Of a DNA stretch of 10,408 nucleotides, positions 6,078 to 10,408 are shown one piece after another. How positions within the stretch are numbered: the first letter of the stretch is position 1; every line of letters starts with the position of its first letter. A program made the translations under genes and the position numbers. Origin of the DNA: DASUSH01 sp036375215 (GTDB lineage Bacteria > Actinomycetota > Thermoleophilia > Solirubrobacterales > 70-9); contig DASUSH010000115.1 of the NCBI GenBank assembly GCA_036375215.1, positions 1 through 10,408 on the forward strand, in the 5' to 3' direction. The notes below the pieces were generated by a model. The model was not told the origin of the DNA. It searched no databases and saw nothing but the letters and a program-made list of their open reading frames with translations.

Positions 6078-7145
6078 ATGAGCGAGAACTTCGAGAGGCT
6101 CGCGAGCCTGCCCATCACCGTCGAGTCGTACGAGCTCGAGGAGCGCGACCGTGAGTTCGGCGACTTCACCCGGCCCTCGACGATCGTCCACCTGCGCGGC
6201 AAGGGCGAGGAGGGCATCGGCGAGGACGTCGTCTACGACGTGCTCGACCACATCGCCCACCGCGACGCCGGTCCCGTCCACGACTGGAGCGGCGCCGGCA
6301 CGCTCGGCGAGTTCTGCGAGCTGGCGGGCGAGCTCGACCTCTTCCCCGGCGCTCCGCCCGAGCGCGACTTCTCCCGCCACTACCGGCGCTGGGCGTTCGA
6401 GTCGGCGGCGCTCGACCTGGCGCTCCGGCAGGGGGGCGTCCCGCTGCACGAGGCGCTCGGGGTCGAGATGAAGCCGGTGACCTTCGTCTGCTCGACCCGC
6501 CTCGGATCGTTCGACGAGGGCTCGCGCTCCGGCACGGAGCCCCTGACCAAGCGGCTCGCCAAGTACCCGAACCTGCGCTTCAAGCTCGACCCGGAGAACG
6601 ACTGGGACGCCGAGCTGATCGCCGAGATCGCCGCGCTCGCCCCGGTCGACATCCTCGACCTGAAGGGCCACTACCGGGGCACCCCGGTGGACGTCGAGAT
6701 CGACGCCGAGCTCTACCGCGCCGTCGCCGAGGCGTTCCCGGACGCCTACCTCGAGGACCCCTGGTTCGACGACGAGACCCGGCCGGTGCTCGAGCCGATC
6801 TACGACCGCTGCACCTGGGACGCGCCTCTCCACTCGCTCGACGACGTCAAGGCGCTCGAGCGCAAGCCCAAGGCGATCAACTCGAAGCCGTCGCGGTTCG
6901 GCTCGCTCCGGGAGGTGCTCTCGGTCTACGAGCACTGCGAGCGCGAGGGGATCGCGGTCTACGGCGGCGGCCAGGGCGAGCTCGGGGTCGGCCGCGAGCA
7001 GATCCAGTACCTGGCCTCGCTCTTCCACCCCGATACCCCGAACGACATCGCCCCCTCGGGCTACAACGACCCGGCCGTCCCGGACGGCCTCCCGGAGAGC
7101 CCGCTCGCCCCCGAACCGGCGCCGAGCGGGTTTAGGTGGGCCTGA
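6078..7145 (+). CDS. Enolase-superfamily (mandelate racemase/muconate lactonizing-like) protein
   Basis: 355 aa. The barrel-domain motifs are in order: RFKLDPE (168-174, K169), DILDLKG (191-197, D194), AYLEDPW (223-229, E226), CTWDAP (245-250, D248) and INSKPSRFG (267-275, K270). D194, E226 and D248 match the three Mg ligands and K270 the catalytic lysine at the end of the later strand. The usual K-x-K pair of the muconate-lactonizing group appears as K-x-D (169-171), so the chemistry may differ from dipeptide epimerase or o-succinylbenzoate synthase. GGGQGELGVGREQIQ (296-310) resembles the conserved C-terminal loop of the superfamily. A Pro-rich tail (about 329-355) follows. Likely a cytoplasmic enzyme abstracting a proton alpha to a carboxylate; the substrate is unknown. 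ATG 6078 is supported by the TAGTCT box 7 nt upstream. It appears to be monocistronic, since ferritin has its own promoter. Confidence 0.8.
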   Translation: MSENFERLASLPITVESYELEERDREFGDFTRPSTIVHLRGKGEEGIGEDVVYDVLDHIAHRDAGPVHDWSGAGTLGEFCELAGELDLFPGAPPERDFSRHYRRWAFESAALDLALRQGGVPLHEALGVEMKPVTFVCSTRLGSFDEGSRSGTEPLTKRLAKYPNLRFKLDPENDWDAELIAEIAALAPVDILDLKGHYRGTPVDVEIDAELYRAVAEAFPDAYLEDPWFDDETRPVLEPIYDRCTWDAPLHSLDDVKALERKPKAINSKPSRFGSLREVLSVYEHCEREGIAVYGGGQGELGVGREQIQYLASLFHPDTPNDIAPSGYNDPAVPDGLPESPLAPEPAPSGFRWA

Positions 7146-7160
7146 CAACCGCTTAGGAAA

Positions 7161-7180
7161 GCCGAATCCGCGGATTCGGC
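7161..7180. promoter_or_regulatory. Perfect 20-bp palindrome directly upstream of the ferritin -10 box
   Basis: GCCGAATCCG (7161-7170) is followed without a gap by its exact reverse complement CGGATTCGGC (7171-7180), and the -10 hexamer TACGGT starts at 7181. The palindrome therefore fills the promoter spacer, a position typical for a dimeric regulator. It also lies 15 nt after the stop of the upstream gene and could fold as an 8-bp RNA stem with a CGCG or similar small loop, so a terminator role is the alternative. It does not match the IdeR/DtxR or Fur consensus. Confidence 0.6.
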
Positions 7181-7186
7181 TACGGT
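7181..7186 (+). promoter_or_regulatory. -10 box (TACGGT) of ferritin promoter
   Basis: TACGGT fits TANNNT. A start of transcription about 7 nt downstream (near 7193) gives a leader of about 25 nt that carries the AAAGGA ribosome binding site (7205-7210) before GTG 7218. No clear -35 is present, which would suit an activated promoter. Confidence 0.5.
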
Positions 7187-7217
7187 GGCCAACGCCTCCG
7201 ATCGAAAGGAATCCGCC

Positions 7218-7745
7218 GTGGCCTCGAAGTCCTTCGCCGACCAGCTCAACGAGCAGATCTCGAACGAGATGGCCGCCTCGCAGCAGTACGTCGGCGCCGC
7301 CGTCCACTACGACGCGGAGACACTGCCGAGGCTCGCCGGCTTCTTCTACCGCCAGGCGCTCGAGGAGCGCGAGCACGCGATGATGATGATCCAGTACCTC
7401 CTCGACGTCGGCGAGGAGGTCCGGATCCCCGACATCAGCTCGATGCAGAGCCGTTTCGACGACGACGTCGCCCCGGTGCGGATGGCGCTCGAGCAGGAGA
7501 AGCGCGTCGGCGAGGAGATCTACGCCCTGTTCGAGCTCGCCCGCGAGACCAAGGACTACCGGGCCGAGCAGTTCATGCAGTGGTTCGTGAAGGAGCAGGT
7601 CGAAGAGGTGGCGCTGATGCACGACCTCCTGAACGTCGTCGAGCGCTCGAGCGACAACATCCTGCTGGTCGAGGACTTCCTCGCGCGGGAGAGCCTGGGC
7701 GCGGAGCAGGACGACCCGACCGCCCCGCCGGCGGCGGGCGGCTGA
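7218..7745 (+). CDS. Ferritin (bacterial non-haem FtnA type)
   Basis: 175 aa iron-storage protein, expected to assemble into a 24-subunit shell that oxidises Fe(II) and stores ferric mineral in the cytoplasm. GTG 7218 is chosen over the in-frame GTG at 7185 for two reasons. AAAGGA lies at the right distance, and the 7185 codon sits inside the TACGGT -10 box. With this start the numbering falls in register with E. coli FtnA: E17, Y24, E50, H53, E94 and Q127 of the ferroxidase centre are all present, as are E126, E129 and E130 of the third iron site. The stretches NEQISNEMAASQQY (11-24), LEEREHA (48-54) and KEQVEEV (125-131) carry them. No haem-ligand Met in the bacterioferritin pattern was seen. 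The C-terminal tail (DDPTAPPAAGG) is disordered-looking. The 20-bp palindrome at 7161-7180 probably governs expression. It is convergent with the sigma-factor gene, 9 nt away. Confidence 0.93.
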   Translation: MASKSFADQLNEQISNEMAASQQYVGAAVHYDAETLPRLAGFFYRQALEEREHAMMMIQYLLDVGEEVRIPDISSMQSRFDDDVAPVRMALEQEKRVGEEIYALFELARETKDYRAEQFMQWFVKEQVEEVALMHDLLNVVERSSDNILLVEDFLARESLGAEQDDPTAPPAAGG

Positions 7746-7770
7746 GCCGCGGGGCTAGTTCCCGCCGCCG
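7729..7770. terminator. Candidate bidirectional terminator between ferritin and sigma-factor genes
   Basis: The two genes end 9 nt apart. CGGCGGCGGG (7729-7738) pairs perfectly with CCCGCCGCCG (7761-7770). Inside it, GCGGCT (7738-7743) can pair with AGCCGC (7745-7750) as an alternative stem. The structure spans both stop codons and would form on either strand. A proper T-tract is lacking on both sides, so strength is uncertain. Confidence 0.4.
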
Positions 7771-8900
7771 AGCGCCTGGCCGAGGTTCGGCAGGTCGGGG
7801 GCGTCGACGCCGATGCCGAGCCCGTCGGTGACGCCGTCCACCTGACCGTTCACCTGGTCGGTGACCTGGTCGACCTGATCGGTGACCTGGTCGACGCCGA
7901 CCTGGTCGGTGACGTCGCCGACGGGGTCGGCGACGGAGCCGGAGCCGGCGGGGGCTGACGCGCTCGCCGGCGCGGTCCCGGTGTCCGTGGCGCCGGCCGA
8001 CGTCCCCGCGCCGGCGCCCGAGGCCCCGGTCCCACCGCCGCCCGAAGACCCTCCACCGTCGCCCTTGCCGCGCTCGCTCGCCGCCGCGAGCGCGCCGCCG
8101 TGGCGCGGGCGCGCGGCGACCGCCGAGGGCTCGGGGATCGAGGTGACCGGCGCGGACGCGCGGCGCGCGTTCGCCGGGTTCGCCCCGTCGTCGCCGTCGT
8201 TCGCATTCTCGATCGCGACGCCGCCCGCACCGGCCGCGACGACGACCGCGACCGCGCCCGCCGCGAGCTTCGCGCCGCCCGCGGAACCCGAGCCGGCGAA
8301 CAGCGCCGTGAGCGACTCGCGCAGCTTGGTGAAGAGCGGCACCGGCGAGAGCGCCGGGATCGCCTCGCGCAGGTTGCGCCGGGCGCGGTGGATCAGCTCC
8401 CGCGCGGCGCCCTTGCTGACGCCGAGCTCGGAGGCGATCTCATCGTGCGTGCGGCCCTCGAGGAAGCGCGCGGTGGCCGCGCGGCTCTGGTTCGGCGAGA
8501 GGCTCTTGATGCCGGAGACCACCCCGCGCACGGATTCGCGGCCGGTGACGACGTCGTGCGGGTCGGCGCCGGGGGACTCGCTGACCGCGTCCAGGTCGAT
8601 CTCCTCGTGGGGCCGGTCGCCCAGCGGGCGCACCGCCTGCGCACGGCGGTGGTCGATCGCCGCGTTCGTCGTCACCTTGTAGAGCCACGGCTTCGGCTCG
8701 ATGTCGCGGTCCGGCTCCCGGCGGATCGCGAGGCTCGCGTTGACAAGCGCCTGCTGGACGACGTCCTCGGCGTCGGCCTCGCCGGCGTAGCGGGCGGCGT
8801 GGCGGCGCAGCGGCTCGCGGTACCGGTTGACGAGCTCGGCAAAGGCGGCCTCGTCCGTGGCGGCGCGCGCGTACAGGGCGCGATCGGACAGCCTGTCCAT
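7755..8900 (-). CDS. ECF-type sigma-70 family sigma factor with C-terminal membrane anchor and extracytoplasmic tail
   Basis: 381 aa from ATG 8900-8898, with AGGAG (8913-8909, -) 8 nt upstream. Sigma region 2 covers about 20-90: AFAELVNRYREPLRRHA, then DAEDVVQQALVNA (43-55) and KPWLYKVTTNAAIDHRR (70-86). Sigma region 4 covers about 120-180, with SLSPNQSRA and the helix-turn-helix GRTHDEIASELGVSKGAA (149-166). After region 4 come KLRESLTALFAG and a hydrophobic helix KLAAGAVAVVVAAGAGGVAI (211-230), which should cross the membrane. The last 150 residues are Ala/Gly/Ser/Thr-rich and end with heptad-like VTDQV repeats. Cytoplasmic DNA-binding domains tethered to the membrane suggest an envelope-signal regulator whose own tail could replace an anti-sigma factor; none is encoded next to it. 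Regulated release by proteolysis is speculation. Region assignment is secure; target genes are unknown. Confidence 0.88.
   Translation of the reverse strand: MDRLSDRALYARAATDEAAFAELVNRYREPLRRHAARYAGEADAEDVVQQALVNASLAIRREPDRDIEPKPWLYKVTTNAAIDHRRAQAVRPLGDRPHEEIDLDAVSESPGADPHDVVTGRESVRGVVSGIKSLSPNQSRAATARFLEGRTHDEIASELGVSKGAARELIHRARRNLREAIPALSPVPLFTKLRESLTALFAGSGSAGGAKLAAGAVAVVVAAGAGGVAIENANDGDDGANPANARRASAPVTSIPEPSAVAARPRHGGALAAASERGKGDGGGSSGGGGTGASGAGAGTSAGATDTGTAPASASAPAGSGSVADPVGDVTDQVGVDQVTDQVDQVTDQVNGQVDGVTDGLGIGVDAPDLPNLGQALGGGN
7850..7916 (-). repeat. Short in-gene repeats encoding VTDQV heptads
   Basis: Two adjacent 21-bp units (7856-7876 and 7877-7897) differ at few positions, with a partial third unit following to about 7916. 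On the reverse strand they encode repeated D-Q-V-T-D-Q-V in the tail of the sigma factor (GDVTDQV, DQVTDQV, DQVTDQV, DGVTDGL). The 7-residue spacing of Val suggests an amphipathic helix or short coiled coil. Confidence 0.65.
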
Positions 8901-8918
8901 TGCGACGGCTCCTGAAGC

Positions 8919-8997
8919 GGGGGGTTTTGGGGCAGCGGCGGCCACGGCCTTTACCAGACCCTCATCGGTCTCTCGCGTCCCAACCTGAAAACCCCCC
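8919..8997. repeat. 10-bp inverted repeat in the sigma-factor leader region
   Basis: GGGGGGTTTT at 8919-8928 and AAAACCCCCC at 8988-8997 are exact reverse complements, 59 bp apart. CCTGA also occurs at 8911-8915 and 8984-8988, near each arm. In a transcript of the sigma gene the stem would form just upstream of the ribosome binding site. Confidence 0.5.
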
Positions 8998-9187
8998 GGT
9001 GATCCGGGGCGCGAGATCTTTTCCTGGCAGCCGTGATTTTTACACGTGCCGTCCGTTCTGTGGGGTGATGAGGCACCGGAACCCACACGAGAAGCCGCTT
9101 GACGACAGGCTTTCCCGGCAGCTTCCTGCAGTAGGGGATAGGCACACGATGCGGCGCCGAGGGGGCGTCGCGCGCACCTTGGGGGGT

Positions 9188-9262
9188 GAGAGCCCGCTCG
9201 GGATGACGGGCTCTCCACGTGGCTGCGGGGCGGCCGAGCACCGGAGGGGGATGCTCGGCCGC
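9188..9262 (+). promoter_or_regulatory. Two tandem perfect hairpins in the leader of the gene at 9274
   Basis: Hairpin one: GAGAGCCCG (9188-9196) with CGGGCTCTC (9207-9215), 9 bp, 10-nt loop. Hairpin two: GCGGCCGAGCA (9230-9240) with TGCTCGGCCGC (9252-9262), 11 bp, 11-nt loop. The second loop displays the purine-rich GGAGGGGG (9243-9250), and the stem ends 11 nt before ATG 9274. This is a plausible structured 5' leader; I do not recognise a known riboswitch class. Confidence 0.5.
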
Positions 9263-9273
9263 ACCCGTTGGCC

Positions 9274-9660
9274 ATGTCAGCCGCCCGGGCCGCGCTGACG
9301 CCCGGCTTGGGTCCCGCGGTCTGGCCTCCGCTCGAGGAGCGGGCGCTCGACTTCAACGGCGTCCTCGCCGAGTTCATGGCGATGCTCGGCGAGCGCGTCC
9401 GCATCGAGATCGGCGGCATCGGCGAGCACACCCGCGCGGTCATCTGCGGCGAGCTGACCGCGGTCGGCGACGCGACCGGCGTCTACGCCAGCTTCGTCGT
9501 CGGCGACGCCGCGCTCACGCTGAAGGAGACCGAGTTCGTCCACGGCCTGCTCTCGGTCATGGCCGACGAGCACGGGGAAGAGCTCAACACCGTCTACCTC
9601 GTCACCCGCAACGGCGGCACGATCTCCGCCGGCCGCGACGCGCTGATGGGCGGCGGCTAG
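9274..9660 (+). CDS. Small conserved-looking protein of unknown function
   Basis: 128 aa from ATG 9274; an in-frame TTG at 9268 is a less likely start. There is no signal peptide and no hydrophobic segment. The core is LDFNGVLAEFMAMLGERV (26-43), followed by alternating strands: RIEIGGIGEHTRAVICGEL, VYASFVVGDAALTLKE, EELNTVYLVTRNGGTI. The pattern of a short helix followed by about five strands, with G-x-L turns, faintly recalls small Sm-like or SH3-like beta barrels. This is only a resemblance and I cannot name the family. The codon pattern (third-position G/C) and strong frame bias support it as a real gene. It is preceded by two hairpins and followed after 16 nt by the zincin gene, which has its own -10 box, so they may be separately transcribed. 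Confidence 0.65.
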   Translation: MSAARAALTPGLGPAVWPPLEERALDFNGVLAEFMAMLGERVRIEIGGIGEHTRAVICGELTAVGDATGVYASFVVGDAALTLKETEFVHGLLSVMADEHGEELNTVYLVTRNGGTISAGRDALMGGG

Positions 9661-9663
9661 CTC

Positions 9664-9669
9664 TAACCT
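9664..9669 (+). promoter_or_regulatory. -10 box (TAACCT) of leaderless promoter for the gene at 9677
   Basis: TAACCT is followed by exactly 7 nt and then ATG 9677, with no ribosome binding site. It lies 3 nt after the stop of the upstream gene, so this gene probably has its own promoter. Confidence 0.55.
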
Positions 9670-9676
9670 CAAAGCC

Positions 9677-10249
9677 ATGTGGGACGTCCTCGGCCCTCCA
9701 CTCAAGGCGGCGGGGATCAGCGCCTTCGTGGCCGGCCTCGCGCTCCTGCTCCTCAGGCCACCCTCGCTCTCCGGGCTCGAGGACGTGCTCGCGGTGCTCG
9801 GGGGTGCGGCGCTCGTCGTCTTCGTCGCCGCCTGGGCGACCGTCGCCGCGATCGGCAAGGAGATGCCCGAGCCCGAATTCCAGAAGCTCCAGGAGCGCAG
9901 CGACCTGCTCGCCTCGATGCCGCCCGCCGACCGCCCGCCGACCGCCTTCGACGAGCTCGTGATGCAGGCGATCGACGACCTGCCGGACGAGTTCTTGGAC
10001 CTCCTCGAGCGCACGCCGGTGGTGATCTCCCATCTCGGCCGCGAGCACCACGCCTACGGGCACTACATGGGCGGCACCGTCGCCCGCGAGCTCTTCCCGG
10101 AGCGGATCGTGATCTACCAGGACACCCTGGTCCGCGACTTCGGCCACGACCCGGCGCTCTTGCGGGCGCAGGTCGAGCGCACCCTCCGCCACGAGATCGC
10201 CCACCACCTCGGCTGGGGCGAGGCCGGCGTGCGCGGGCTCGGGCTGTAG
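9677..10249 (+). CDS. Membrane-anchored HExxH metallopeptidase (zincin_1/MMP-like family)
   Basis: 190 aa. Two hydrophobic helices are at the N-terminus (about 8-27 and 36-59). A linker follows, then the peptidase-like domain beginning FDELVMQAIDDLPDEFLDLL (91-110). The active site is RHEIAHHLGWGE (171-182): H172 and H176 as Zn ligands, E173 as catalytic base, and E182 as probable third ligand. Upstream, YGHYMGG (127-133) and PERIVIYQDTLV (141-152) are typical of the small PF06262-type zincins. Those are usually soluble proteins of about 110-140 aa, so the two-helix N-terminal anchor is an addition. Which side of the membrane the active site faces is not clear from the charges. Substrate and partner are unknown; a regulatory protease role is possible. 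It ends 14 nt from the 3' end of the oppositely oriented tRNA gene. Confidence 0.85.
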   Translation: MWDVLGPPLKAAGISAFVAGLALLLLRPPSLSGLEDVLAVLGGAALVVFVAAWATVAAIGKEMPEPEFQKLQERSDLLASMPPADRPPTAFDELVMQAIDDLPDEFLDLLERTPVVISHLGREHHAYGHYMGGTVARELFPERIVIYQDTLVRDFGHDPALLRAQVERTLRHEIAHHLGWGEAGVRGLGL

Positions 10250-10263
10250 CACGGCGTTAGAAA

Positions 10264-10337
<74 letters not shown>

Positions 10338-10350
10338 GAGGGCGGCAGCA

Positions 10351-10356
10351 AATGTA
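10351..10356 (-). promoter_or_regulatory. -10 box (TACATT) for tRNA-Asp
   Basis: On the reverse strand TACATT lies 13 nt before the mature 5' end, giving a precursor leader of about 7 nt. The -35 region (near 10374-10379) is poor. Confidence 0.5.
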
Positions 10357-10384
10357 GCGGTGGGTCGGCCGGGGCGTGAGCATC

Positions 10385-10390
10385 TAGTCT
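10385..10390 (+). promoter_or_regulatory. -10 box (TAGTCT) of leaderless promoter for the gene starting at 10398
   Basis: TAGTCT followed by exactly 7 nt and then GTG, the same arrangement and same hexamer as for the gene at 6078. Confidence 0.5.
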
Positions 10391-10397
10391 GCCGCCC

Positions 10398-10408
10398 GTG
10401 CGGCTGGT
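10398..10408 (+). CDS. Probable first codons of a leaderless gene running off the window
   Basis: GTG CGG CTG GT (M-R-L-...) begins 7 nt after the TAGTCT -10 box. Only 11 nt are visible, so there is no protein evidence; the call rests on the promoter spacing shared with four other genes of the window. Confidence 0.4.

Larger units (their letters stand above)
8901..9273. other. Divergent intergenic region without a credible gene
   Basis: About 370 bp lie between the sigma-factor start (-) and the small gene at 9274 (+). No reading frame here looks coding. It holds the AGGAG ribosome binding site of the sigma gene (8909-8913, -), a widely spaced 10-bp inverted repeat (8919-8928 with 8988-8997), a nested hairpin around 9061-9087 and two strong tandem hairpins at 9188-9215 and 9230-9262. 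CACGTG occurs at 9043-9048 and within the 8-bp palindrome CCACGTGG at 9215-9222. Promoters for both genes should be here, but no TANNNT box sits at the leaderless distance for either. Confidence 0.6.

Noticed and set aside
7185..7217. Upstream GTG 7185 as ferritin start
   Set aside because: It lies inside the -10 box TACGGT; GTG 7218 has its own ribosome binding site and puts the iron ligands in register with E. coli FtnA.
949..7622. Long open frames on the reverse strand (949-2946, 2922-5246, 5928-7622)
   Set aside because: They are rich in Arg, Ala, Gly and Asp with no domain motif, and mirror genes with complete catalytic motifs on the + strand; high GC removes stop codons from the opposite frames.
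9101..9126. ECF-type autoregulated promoter (GGAAGC, 16 nt, CGTC on the reverse strand) for the sigma factor
   Set aside because: It resembles the general ECF pattern, but would give a leader of almost 200 nt and such short motifs are frequent at this GC content; too weak to list.
9099..9145. Housekeeping promoter TTGACG with TAGGGGAT for the gene at 9274
   Set aside because: The spacing of about 27 nt between the hexamers is too long.
8901..9273. Known riboswitch classes (c-di-GMP, ydaO, cobalamin, 6C RNA)
   Set aside because: Hairpins and C-runs are present, but I could not fit the conserved core of any of these.
8901..9443. N-terminal extension of the sigma-factor frame up to 9443 (-)
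   Set aside because: The extension has no sigma-like sequence, while ATG 8900 has AGGAG at 8 nt and starts the usual region 2 lead-in.

Overview
The window looks like a chromosomal segment of a high-GC actinobacterium. Third codon positions are almost all G or C, GTG starts are used, and several genes have an actinobacterial TANNNT -10 box exactly where a leaderless transcript would begin. The protein families (membrane-tethered sigma factor, secreted Cys-rich protein with a C-terminal BamE-like segment, enolase-superfamily protein) suggest class Thermoleophilia (Solirubrobacterales or relatives). That placement is inference, not proof.

Layout. 1-447 (-): SnoaL/NTF2-like protein, cut by the window edge. 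546-1523 (+): secreted Cys-containing protein of unknown function, divergent from it. 1537-5117 (+): a tight three-gene operon of a PLP-dependent Orn/Lys/Arg-type decarboxylase, an arginine deiminase/DDAH-fold hydrolase and an M20-family carbamoylase, joined by a GTGA overlap and a TAG-ATG abutment. 5122-5201: two tandem 40-bp palindromic repeats, followed by a 56-bp inverted-repeat structure. 5264-6022 (+): flavodoxin-fold protein. 6078-7145 (+): enolase-superfamily protein. 7218-7745 (+): ferritin, with a perfect 20-bp palindrome abutting its -10 box. 7755-8900 (-): ECF-type sigma factor fused to a transmembrane helix and an extracytoplasmic tail, convergent with ferritin. 8901-9273: intergenic region rich in hairpins. 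9274-9660 (+): small unknown protein. 9677-10249 (+): membrane-anchored HExxH zincin. 10264-10337 (-): tRNA-Asp(GTC). 10398 onward (+): probable start of another leaderless gene.

How the genes may work together. The three operon activities (decarboxylation, deimination, decarbamoylation) together would convert arginine to putrescine whichever order they act in, using enzymes different from the canonical SpeA/AguA/AguB or agmatinase sets. This is the strongest candidate here for an undescribed pathway, but it rests on family assignment and gene order. The other genes look like independent single-gene units, several with their own leaderless promoter.
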